Source of the DNA: Diadema setosum
Taxonomy: Eukaryota; Echinodermata; Echinoidea; Diadematoida; Diadematidae
Length of the DNA stretch: 64,000 nt
Assembly (NCBI RefSeq): GCF_964275005.1
Contig: NC_092696.1
Location: 27,674,572 to 27,738,571, forward strand
Direction: 5' to 3'
A model generated the notes under the pieces. That model was not told where the DNA came from, did no database searches, and saw only the letters and a program-made list of their open reading frames with translations. Shown here in pieces: positions 59,619-64,000 of this stretch (the first letter of the stretch is position 1; the number at the start of each line of letters is the position of its first letter). Both the position numbers and the translations under genes were made by a program.

Positions 59619-62600
59619 CACACAAACTGATAGTGGGTTTTTTTAAACCGTATTGAAATAAAACAAACAAACAAACAAACAAACAAACACACATTGTAGA
59701 AAATATTTATTTTCCACCTTCCCCTTAAAGATCCTGTGATGGATTTCACCAACCTTGGCAGAGCAGAAATCCTACGGTGATAGGAACTCAACTTGTTCAA
59801 ATGGGCATCTTGCTTCCTTGGGGGGTCGGAGGGGGGGGGGGCGAAGACCCTCAAATCAAGAAATCTTTTAAAATCAGTAGTGAACCAGAAGCGAAAGAGT
59901 TTAGTTAGTACTATAGTATATGCAAGTACAGTGGCGATGGTAGTTTTTCGCTTGTTCGTGACAGATCCGGGGGTTTCCCCTCGGAACCAAACGAGGAGGA
60001 GAGGGGGACCAAGTTGGGGCCCACTGTTCACATTTTAAGCTTCTTCCTGGAAAAAAAAAAGAAAATTGTTCACCAAACTTTGTAGGTAGAATCTCGAGGG
60101 TGGTAAGATCTCAGTTTGCTCAAATTGGCACCGCGCCCCAAATTAAGGAATCTTTAAAGATCTTCTTTTAGATCGAGAAGTGATAGATCTTAGTGAAATG
60201 AGTGGGTACATTGGTAACTGTGTAATGTGCTTTCAAGTTTGTTCATAGCGACTCCTCTCGGGGCCCGGGGGACCAAATTTGGGTCTCATTTTCAAATTTT
60301 CAACTTCTTCTTGAAAACCTCATTGAATAGTGGATTAAGGACCTGCTTCTCTTGAGGCAGAATGGATAGCTTTTAGTGCTTTGAATAGAGTATTGGTGAC
60401 TGTAGTTTCAAGTTTGTTGGTACTCGTATCAGTATATCTTTGCAAGTCAAATTTCAGACTTTGGAGTTATGAACATGTCGGAGTTTTCTACTGGCTATTA
60501 TCATGCACAAGCATTTAACATACATAGGGCTACAAACAAGTATCTTAAATGGTCTCAACCAGTTTCCTCTTGGAACTGCCTCTTGGGATCAAAACATCAA
60601 TGTGTGGAAGGCAACAAGTTAACATTTTCCCCAACCTGTGACTTTCCCTCCAGACACGATCTGCACTGTGTCGTCGATGAGGTGTACGTTTGTAGCATCT
60701 ACGATCCAGACACGCCCCACTCCAGCCTCTGGGGCTTTCACCCCGACCAGCTCCCCGATAAGAGCAGGACTCACGTCATGTGGGGCTTCAGTAAGGTCGG
60801 TTGAGAACTATCTGACAAACCAAATAGGGCCTATAAATAACGTCAGAGTACGTGTGTGTAAGCATAGTGGGCAAAGACTAAATGGAAGTACCCGAATTCA
60901 TAAAGTCTGCACAAAGTTTAATGTAGAAAGGAATGTACAAAGAAATGGCCAATATTCAATGAGAGAGAGAGGGGGAAATAAAAACTTAAATCCCTTAACT
61001 AAAATCCTTTTGAAAGATTCAGTACGAAAGGAATCTGTAATAGACTTTGATAGCAACTAAGAGGCATTAGAAATTTGAAAAATATATGAACACAAGGCTC
61101 AATGCGGGTACAAGGACCATGTGAAACACAAATGAATGTTAAGATGTACATGATTAAATAAATGCACAGTGCCAAGCTGATTGCATTCCCTCAATCAACT
61201 GATGATAGGAAGCAGCATCCTTCCACACAAAAAGGATCCACAAGGCAACGCGGAGATCACCAGACCCTGTCACCGAACATCAAATTGACCGCGTCTGCAC
61301 TAGCCAGAAGTTCAAAGGATCCTGTTAAGACGTCCGGATAATGAGACGAGCAGATGTGTCATCATACCACGATCTCCTGATGACTACTCATGAGACTCCA
61401 CGCCTCAAGAAGTTTGCCAGCACATGCAGGAAATGTACGCAGAAGATACAGCTACCTTAGGCCTCTGAGGGACACAGGAGTTAAGGCAGCCTTTCGGCAC
61501 GGTTTCAGCTACTACAAGAACAGTTTGATGTTGATGAGGCAGACACTGAGAGACAGCGGCAGGAAACAAAGAAACTGTGCCACGATAAAACCTGTGAAAA
61601 GCGCTGGGAAAGAAAAGGGAGACACAACGCAAAGAACTCTCGCGACACCACTCAGAAATATGAATACAACAAAGAAGGGGGAAAAAAACACCTATGGTTA
61701 AGAGTCGCACAGGAGCAGCTATAGCAAAAGGCGCATACGTACAGTGGCTGCTGATAAGGTAAAGAGAAACATCAGAAAAAAAATATCAAAACGAGGCTAC
61801 ATTGACGGGCTGGCCGGAAAGAAGCACAAGGTGCGGAAACAGGGGAATTTGAAACACTCGTAGGCCTACATGTTGACCAAGAAACTCGCCAACAAGTTCC
61901 AGTAGAATAATAAGCCGGTGAAAAACATAAGAGCGCGGCCACACACTCAAAACAGCAGAACAACTGAAGAGATGGACTGAGCACTAAGAACTGCTCAAGA
62001 GATCACTACCAGCAAATCCCCTATGTAAGCTTATGTATCCCACCAGCAGAGACAAACCTCCAAATCAAATGGGATCGACCGACCGAGACTGAAAAAGCCA
62101 TTACTCTGTAAAGAACGCGAAAACAGCAGGGCTAGATGAAGTACCAGCAAAAGCCATCAAAGCCGACTTTGAGACAGCCCCCCAACATGCTGTTCAATCG
62201 TTTCACCAAGATCTGGTAGAGGGGAAGATCCGCGGGTGGAGAAGAAAGAGGGCATCCTCGTCAAGCTGCCAAAGAAAGGAGATCTAGGAAGTGCCTGGTG
62301 AAGTCCCAAGTCGAAATCTTCCTCGAGCGAGTGAAAGAGGTGGTTGATCCCGTCTTCCGAGACCAATAGGTATAGGCCTCCGCCAGAACAGATCATGTGC
62401 CTACCAGATTGCCTCCCCGTACATCATTGCGGAGCAGTCGCTTCCAGAGTATAGAATCTCCCTTCTACATTAACTCTATTGTGAGCGTAAGCAGAGAGAC
62501 GTTGTGGCAGTTATTGTGACACTATGTGGTACGAGAAAATGTTACCAGTCTTAATTATCCGCTGCCCGTATCAGGGCATGACGTGCAAAGGAGCACACTC

Positions 62601-63148
62601 CGTCCAGTTGTTGAAGCGCTTTGAGGTCAGGACTGTGTACTTCGCCAAGGGTACTAATTGCTGTCGCCTGTGCTCTTTCTGATCATCCTTTGTCTTTGCC
62701 TTGTGTCTCCTGTTAACTGTCCAAGAAGCAACCTAGACCTTTCATGTTACATTGTTTATATAATAAAGAATGTTGAACAACAACAACAACACTAATGGTC
62801 AACTCTCTGTAATGATATATCCCCTGTTGTAAATTTTCGAGTAATTCCATATTTCCTCATATCTTGATATCAGATTTTGTTTGTCTGATTTTTCTGTTCT
62901 TTCTTCGTCTGTTTGAATGTATCATATTGTTTATCATATTAAGAAGGCATTTTGATAGGAATTGTCCTCATCTGGACTGATGTTATGGTCGTTGTGTGCT
63001 TGGCAGGATTTTGGAATGTCCGGCACTCCCGTGGGTACAGTGTACTCGTGGAATCCAACCGTCATCCGTTCTCTCGGCTGCATCGTTGATTTCGTGCAGG
63101 TGCCCCATTTTATTCAAATGGAAATGGCAGAGCTCTTGGAAGACAAAG
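38196..63148 (+). CDS. ACCS-like: ACC synthase-like PLP-dependent enzyme, tandem copy 2 (exons 1-9, runs off the window)
   Basis: The exons are 38196-38312, 43408-43467, 46054-46197, 47247-47313, 49584-49681, 50850-50927, 59248-59348, 60654-60795 and 63007-63148. From exon 2 on, lengths and phases equal those of copy 1. The reading frame has no stop or frameshift and keeps YTPGRLG, SPLYGA, NPYNPLG, VDEVY and SK|DFG, so it looks functional. It shares both unusual substitutions with copy 1 (AHN for AEN, GTPVG for GFRVG). By hand count about 44 of 316 residues differ from copy 1, mostly in exons 1, 2, 7 and 9. Exons 10-12, with the WFR arginine, should lie beyond 64000. Its introns are large and repeat-rich. 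Intron 6 carries a complete LTR retrotransposon in antisense orientation. Confidence 0.88.
39110..39260. repeat. CACAGTGTGAAAC repeat, right copy (inverse)
   Basis: TGATGATTCACAACGTGTTCAT..AATTTAACAGTGTGGAGAAATTTCACA..CACACTGCG..GTGTTTCACACTACGGGACACTTTCAAGCA is the inverse of 36150-36265. It lies in intron 1 of copy 2. Confidence 0.7.
39261..41198. other. Intron 1 of copy 2, middle part
   Basis: Mostly AT-rich. Around 39500-39760 it has repeated TTCGGA/TTCCGAA words (CCGAATG, TTCGGAATTACCGAAATTCGGAATA) that may be a decayed inverted-repeat element. Simple repeats are at 40250-40350 and 40650-40680. No gene seen. Confidence 0.4.
40250..40350. repeat. CA-rich microsatellite
   Basis: ACACCCACACAAACAC-type repeats end in an uninterrupted (CA)n at 40319-40349. 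A (CAATT)n run follows at 40650-40680. Confidence 0.9.
41199..42330. mobile_element. GTCCCCGCCG element, expanded form with six 158 bp units (intron 1, copy 2)
   Basis: In opposite orientation to 11689-12152. It begins GGAAAAGTAGAAATTACGCGGTG..TGTCCCCGCCGGAAG and ends GCTCGAACTCGTTCGGCGGGGACA. AGTAGCATTTTGTAGC recurs at 41249, 41407, 41564, 41722, 41880 and 42039, a period of 157-159 bp. Units contain GGTCAAAGGTCAAAGAAGTCAAAGGTCAAAATTCTGTG and AAAGCAAACGGAATCG. Confidence 0.9.
43408..43467 (+). CDS. ACCS-like: Copy 2 exon 2
   Basis: A 60 nt phase 0/0 exon after gatatag encoding [20 protein letters not shown]. The His in AHN is shared with copy 1. Confidence 0.9.
43750..44985. repeat. Cluster of TCTGCCGCAGA / GCGGCAGATCTGCGGCAG motifs, interrupted by a MITE
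   Basis: Dozens of CTGCCGCAGA and TGCGGCAGATCTGC words occur in both orientations, densest at 43770-43970 and 44640-44975. AGATCTGCGGC is repeated three times in a row at 44648-44680. GGCAGACTGTTAATGATGAATATTCATA recurs at about 43892 and 44683. The MITE at 44004-44392 sits inside. Confidence 0.8.
44004..44392. mobile_element. About 390 bp palindromic-end MITE, copy C
   Basis: It shares GAGAATTGGGCTTTTAACTTTTTGCAAGATACCAAGAAAAC and TTCAAAGTTTATTTGATGAAAATCGG with copies at 22738 and 14927, and ends CAACCAAAACTATACGATCCCTT. Confidence 0.75.
45110..45900. repeat. Degenerate GCGATCGC-family repeat (intron 2, copy 2)
   Basis: CAAGCCCCCAAATTAAAGAATTCTTAAAAACCTTCTCT, GCTAACTGTTGTTTTAAGTTTGTTC, poly-C and GGACACCATGCCC match the core units of the family at 5822 and 13866. 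Confidence 0.6.
46054..46197 (+). CDS. ACCS-like: Copy 2 exon 3
   Basis: A 144 nt exon after tttttgaag, ending GACAAG|GTTTGA. It encodes the [15 protein letters not shown] region, with four residue differences from copy 1. Confidence 0.92.
46252..46288. repeat. Short GCCTCTGCC hairpin repeat
   Basis: ATGCCTCTGCCACGAAGTGTCGCCGGAGGCAT forms a stem with a short loop, just after exon 3 of copy 2. It resembles the start of a dispersed invertebrate repeat; the rest is absent. Confidence 0.5.
46300..47246. other. Intron 3 of copy 2, remainder
   Basis: AT-rich, with no gene, clear repeat or RNA feature that I can support, apart from the exon 4 acceptor tract at its end. Confidence 0.5.
47247..47313 (+). 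CDS. ACCS-like: Copy 2 exon 4
   Basis: A 67 nt exon after atttcag, ending GAAGGAG|GTATAA in phase 1. It encodes [20 protein letters not shown]. Confidence 0.9.
47463..47937. mobile_element. MITE with GGCTCACACCCGTAAATA termini (intron 4, copy 2)
   Basis: CTAGGGCTCACACCCGTAAATA at the left mirrors TATTTATGGGTGTGAGCCTTCTAG at the right, about 475 bp. A related single end (TAGGGCTCACACGGGTAAATAATTCCCCATAG) lies at 849-880. Confidence 0.8.
48170..49430. other. Intron 4 of copy 2, decayed dispersed repeats
   Basis: Two related segments (about 48200-48630 and 49230-49420) share motifs such as AAA.TT.TAAATTCTTAACTTTTGAA.GGATT and GCATTCAC.AAATCC with 24800-24980. No coding sequence seen. Confidence 0.45.
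49584..49681 (+). CDS. ACCS-like: Copy 2 exon 5
   Basis: A 98 nt exon after cttcccag, ending AGTAAG|GTGTGT. It encodes [17 protein letters not shown], identical in that stretch to copy 1. Confidence 0.92.
50204..50275. repeat. Short hairpin (72 bp)
   Basis: GAGCCTGCTTCCAAAAGGCG pairs with CGCCTTTTGGAAACAAGCTC, with about 30 nt between. It lies in intron 5 of copy 2 and may be a MITE relic or a foldable RNA. Confidence 0.6.
50850..50927 (+). CDS. ACCS-like: Copy 2 exon 6
   Basis: A 78 nt phase 0/0 exon after ctttaacag, ending GTAGAG|GTATGC. It encodes [20 protein letters not shown]. An LTR retrotransposon begins about 170 nt downstream in the intron. Confidence 0.92.
51095..51228 (-). repeat. 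3' LTR (left end on the + strand)
   Basis: A 134 bp repeat with + strand ends CGCCAG...AATGGCG, giving a CGCCA/TGGCG terminal inverted repeat in place of the usual TG/CA. On the minus strand it carries AATAAA (51146-51151) as a poly(A) signal. It is identical by eye to 57140-57273. Confidence 0.93.
51229..51253 (-). promoter_or_regulatory. Polypurine tract
   Basis: On the minus strand an uninterrupted A/G run (AAAGGGGAGAAAAGAAGAGAAA then tta) lies directly against the 3' LTR. This is the expected position for the plus-strand DNA primer. Confidence 0.85.
51999..56984 (-). CDS. Single-frame Gag-Pol polyprotein of the LTR retrotransposon (1661 aa)
   Basis: One unbroken frame covers Gag, protease, reverse transcriptase, RNase H and integrase. 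Gag (about 1-330) ends with a zinc-knuckle variant, CPLC..H....C at about 278-295, with nine residues before the His rather than four. Protease has VDSGA near 382. RT has [11 protein letters not shown] (first Asp about 765) and LADD at about 829-832 in place of YxDD. RNase H shows TDGS (about 981), CEVEA, TDSK and SDFASR. Integrase has an H-x4-H...CHHC zinc site (about 1228-1266) and Asp about 1352 followed 35 residues later by Glu in PVAEKAV (D35E). The C-terminal tail is proline-rich. No stop or frameshift separates Gag from Pol. The Met is 145 nt from the primer site. All catalytic residues I can place are present, so it looks coding-competent. Confidence 0.93.
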   Translation of the reverse strand: MASAPKAPKQWCLTKVETITSFESWRQNLLYTLNLDPNFSPFLGDSAKWEKKTKNKPLRGLHDDGSDIPATQRQTARQKVIMLELMLGQIANYCPVIARNTIVKNSCSLSDIWAAIRLHFGFQSTGAHFVDFCDISLGPDERPEDLYQRMLAFVEDNLLTVNGGITHHGDPITEDEELSPTIENFIVLEWLRLVHPDLPRLVKQRYGTDLRTRTLASLKPEISQALDSLLAELNCAASPRVLRSAPSRPRRSFPRSTGGRQSQSPVKPQSRRSPVRSCPLCLQAGRNSNHFLSDCTYLPEQDRRYMAKVRQVASILGHVDDLTDDLTDDEGHTTAESPPAYCQDDPPPSFSSDSPSTRRIQIRQSPYFDAFYTHHAVRITVDSGATGNMIRASTAKVLGCQITDSSQSAHQADGSSPLEVIGETRLTFTRNDKRFLFDGLVVENLDVEVLAGTPFMECNDIAIRPAKRQITLSDGTVYSYGSSQRTNLSPAVRRAYVLRAPPETTTVFPGQFVEVPLPPELHADECVALEPRHGLVRSADLESPRYWPTPCIVSSVDGKIRIPNLSIEPRVLRRNEHFCQVRPVVSQDVEYTPSDEISPPAAFSRRTSSSNHSALVKTDPNDILPPNIRQQFKDLHTEYDDVFDPHFKGYNGAVGPFKAVVNMGPVQPPQRKGRLPLYPRDKLVDLQAKFDELEALGVFARPEDVGVTVEYLNPSFLVKKPSGGYRLVTAFADVGRYSKPQPSLMPDVDSTLRKISQWKYIVASDLTNAFYQIPLSHESLKYCGVATPFRGVRVYTRSAMGMPGSETSLEELMCRVLGDLLVEGVVVKLADDLFCGGNTPEDLLHNWGRVLHALSRSGLNLSASKTTISPKTTTILGWIWSQGTLKASPHRIAALAACPPPSTVKGMRSFIGAFKMLARVIPHCASFLSPLDGVVAGRQSQDTIPWTDDLHSTFQEAQHALTSPRTITLPHTTDQLWLVTDGSVKKHGIGSTLYVTRNHKPLVAGFFSAKLRGRQVSWLPCEVEALSIAASIKHFSPYIVQSKHRTCVLTDSKPCVQAFEKLCRGEFSASPRVSTFLSTVSRYQLSLRHLSGSANVPSDFASRNALDCTDSSCQVCTFVRQMEDSVVHRISADDILLGKTRPPYTSRPAWIKIQSECPSLRRTHAHLVQGTRPSKKLTNVRDVKRYLQVATIAPDGLLVVRQEQAFVSPREAIVVPRSVLHGLLTAIHVQLDHPTAHQLKTVASRYFYALDMESAVQQVTSSCHHCVSLQTLPRLVHPQSTNDPPDVVGISFAADVLKRSRQLILILRETVTSYTVTRLITDEKKETLRAAILQLCLELRPLDGPPAVIRTDPAPGFSALCHDDLLSSHNIRIELGHAKNKDKNPVAEKAVRELEDELLRHDPSGAPITSLTLSVATARLNSRLRSRGLSAREMLMQRDQFTCEQIPFSDKDIISAQHVQRLKNHPYSETSKTTSGPMLSLPRIFVGDLVYLRADRSKHHARPRYLVCSIDGEWCNIRKFVGNQLRSSSYRVRLADCLKVPSTLSPHSTPHHVESDDDPDDNADVPPYPSTPPGSLPRAPPATDPPPAPPDGPHYPAGDPAPPSPPLDALPRVPTELATPAETSVSDSLPAPIQVPVDPGRYPRRERRLPVRLRDYVLELE
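57130..57139 (-). promoter_or_regulatory. Primer-binding site, tRNA-Leu type
   Basis: The minus strand reads TGGTGGCAGC immediately after the LTR. Its complement GCTGCCACCA equals the 3' end (with CCA) of animal tRNA-Leu(AAG/TAG) as I remember it. About 10 nt match before divergence. Confidence 0.75.
57140..57273 (-). repeat. 5' LTR (right end on the + strand)
   Basis: A 134 bp copy identical by eye to 51095-51228. Its inner edge abuts the primer-binding site directly, which fixes this LTR boundary. AATAAA on the minus strand is at 57191-57196. Confidence 0.93.
57977..59055. mobile_element. Nested fold-back elements with TGTCACACCTTTCCGGGCAAG ends (intron 6, copy 2)
   Basis: Left ends occur at 57977 (AGGCCGTGTCACACCTTTCCGGGCAAG) and 58132 (AGGCCCTGTCACACCTTTCCGGGCAAG). 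Inverse ends occur at 58683-58704 (GGTGTGACAAGGCCT) and 59028-59055 (CAGGAAAGGTGTGACAGGGCCT). Inner segments such as GCTAAGGGCCTCCTACTGG (58440) and CCAGTAGGAGGCCCTTAGC (58768) also mirror each other, so two copies are nested or inverted. Confidence 0.8.
59248..59348 (+). CDS. ACCS-like: Copy 2 exon 7
   Basis: A 101 nt exon after tttctgaag, ending AAGAG|GTACGA in phase 2, with [10 protein letters not shown]. It lies about 200 nt after a fold-back repeat cluster. Confidence 0.92.
59588..59692. repeat. (CA)n and (AAAC)n microsatellites
   Basis: (CA)n at 59588-59625, then (AAAC)n at 59660-59690, in intron 7 of copy 2. Confidence 0.9.
59710..60430. repeat. Degenerate GCGATCGC-family repeat (intron 7, copy 2)
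   Basis: It shares CACCAA.CTTGGCAG, GAACTCAACTTGTTCAAATGGGCA, CCAGAAGCGAAAGAG..TTAGTTAGTACTATAG and GGTGACTGTAGTTTCAAGTTTGTT with 13866-14925, at lower similarity. Confidence 0.65.
60654..60795 (+). CDS. ACCS-like: Copy 2 exon 8
   Basis: A 142 nt exon after ccctccag, ending AGTAAG|GTCGGT. It has [11 protein letters not shown] and the PLP lysine (GFSK). Leu-to-Phe before SK is the only difference from copy 1 that I see. Confidence 0.93.
61200..62790 (+). pseudogene. LINE (non-LTR retrotransposon) remnant with (CAA)n tail
   Basis: The + strand carries decayed endonuclease sequence ([19 protein letters not shown], then [16 protein letters not shown] at about 61230-61380). It is followed by reverse transcriptase fragments matching [26 protein letters not shown] and [20 protein letters not shown] in shifting frames (62030-62450). 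The end is AATAAAGAATGTTGAACAACAACAACAAC near 62760-62790. RTE- or CR1-like motifs; the clade is uncertain. It lies in intron 8 of copy 2, in the same sense as the gene. Confidence 0.75.
63007..63148 (+). CDS. ACCS-like: Copy 2 exon 9 (last exon inside the window)
   Basis: A 142 nt exon after cttggcag, ending AAAG|GTATGT in phase 1. It begins [17 protein letters not shown], again lacking the Arg of GFRVG. No exon 10 homologue appears in the remaining 850 nt. Confidence 0.92.
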
Positions 63149-63473
63149 GTATGTCCTAATTTGCATTTAGTCTGTTTTCGAACAATACTATATCTTTGCT
63201 TCGATCACTTAAGTCAATAAAGGTATGATTTTTGCTTTGAAAATGAAGTGTTTCTTCGCAAAACGATTTTTTTTTCAATTCTGGTCAATTTGAGATATTT
63301 GCGATTAAACCTGATAAAGAACAGAGAAAATAATAAAATAGAATATGGGGTAGTTTTAGTCATATCTTCAAGAATATTCCTCACCATGCAACAACTGAGG
63401 TATCAGGGAAAAGGTTTTGCTTTGCTCTATCTAATGATGGACTTACAAATGTTCAAGATGGTTCTGAAAGAGA

Positions 63474-63653
63474 TGGTTAGGTGTTGGCTGAGATGGGGAT
63501 TAGGATTAAACCACGTACATGAAATATTGAGAGCATACAATTCTAAGTGAAATTAAAAGTTATTTGATGAAAATCGGTTTTGAAATAGCTGAAATGATAT
63601 ACACAAACAACGCAAAACCATACTGTTCTTATAAAAGGCGTGTCCCATAGAGC
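63474..63653. mobile_element. Truncated copy of the 390 bp MITE family
   Basis: GGCTGAGATGGGGATTAGG..ATTTGATGAAAATCGGTTTTGAAATAGCTGAAATGAT matches 22738-23136 and 44004-44392 over part of their length; the right end is missing. Confidence 0.55.
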
Positions 63654-64000
63654 ATTAGCTATAGAGTGTCCAAATTTTACTCTAACGTTGTAATGAGCAT
63701 GGAATATACATGTAAAACTGTAACTACAAATAAACCTTATACATGTGTTTCTGTAAATGCTGTAATGAATGGTATACATGTATATGTGTTTCTGTGAAAA
63801 TTGTAATGAATGATAATTTGTTTTGGGGGAAAATTACAGCTAGTGCATGCACGTTAAAGATGAAAGGCAAAACCAAAGAAAACCCATATTGAGTTTAAAG
63901 TGTAATTTTTTCAGACTTTGACTTACACTTGAACAGTCCAGATTTGAATGGTTTTTTTTTGTTTTGTTTTTTTGCACGATGAAAAAGAATCAATTTTGCA

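Noticed and set aside
63149..64000. Copy 2 as a truncated pseudogene lacking exons 10-12
   Set aside because: In copy 1 the gap from exon 9 to exon 10 is about 2.2 kb, so exon 10 would be expected beyond the window end. Absence here says nothing.

Overview
This is animal nuclear DNA: AT-rich, with introns, and packed with transposon remnants, simple repeats and poly-G/poly-C tracts. The dispersed repeats (for example an element beginning AGCTCACCTGAGCC with a GAGCTATTGCGATCGC core, and a GTCCCCGCCGAACGAG element) are of a kind I associate with marine invertebrates. A sea urchin or another echinoderm is my best guess, but the species cannot be fixed from the sequence.

The only host genes I can support are two tandem + strand copies of one gene. 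It encodes a PLP-dependent fold-type I enzyme of the ACC synthase-like (ACCS/ACCSL) aminotransferase family. Copy 1 is complete here: 12 coding exons from 1240 to 22594 with consistent GT/AG junctions and phases, giving 439 codons plus stop (434 if the second Met is used). Copy 2 starts at 38196 and has exons 1-9 up to 63148; its last three exons lie beyond the window. Exon lengths from exon 2 onward and all junction phases match between copies. By hand count the proteins differ at about 44 of 316 shared residues. The PLP lysine (SK|DFG), NPYNPLG, VDEVY and WFRITF are present. Two residues typical of true ACC synthases are not: the AEN glutamate is His and the GFRVG arginine is Pro, in both copies.

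Layout: 1-1239 upstream sequence; 1240-22594 gene copy 1, its introns holding a tRNA-derived SINE, MITEs, a 55-60 bp minisatellite, two large fold-back elements and recent tandem duplications; 22.6-25.7 kb intergenic with MITEs; 25.7-35.0 kb a decayed BEL/Pao retroelement (minus strand, integrase end missing) split by a decayed DNA transposon with subterminal repeats (about 27.2-32.1 kb); 35.0-38.2 kb MITEs and the upstream region of copy 2; 38196-63148 gene copy 2.

The introns of copy 2 hold a six-unit 158 bp satellite, a cluster of TCTGCCGCAGA motifs, nested fold-back elements, a LINE remnant, and an apparently intact 6179 bp LTR retrotransposon at 51095-57273. That element lies antisense to the gene in intron 6. 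It has 134 bp LTRs that I read as identical, a tRNA-Leu-type primer site, a polypurine tract and one unbroken 1661-codon Gag-Pol frame.

I saw no unknown multi-gene system. The items most worth a second look are the altered active site shared by both gene copies, the young LTR element with non-TG/CA ends, the subterminal-repeat DNA transposon, and the multi-hairpin fold-back elements in transcribed introns.
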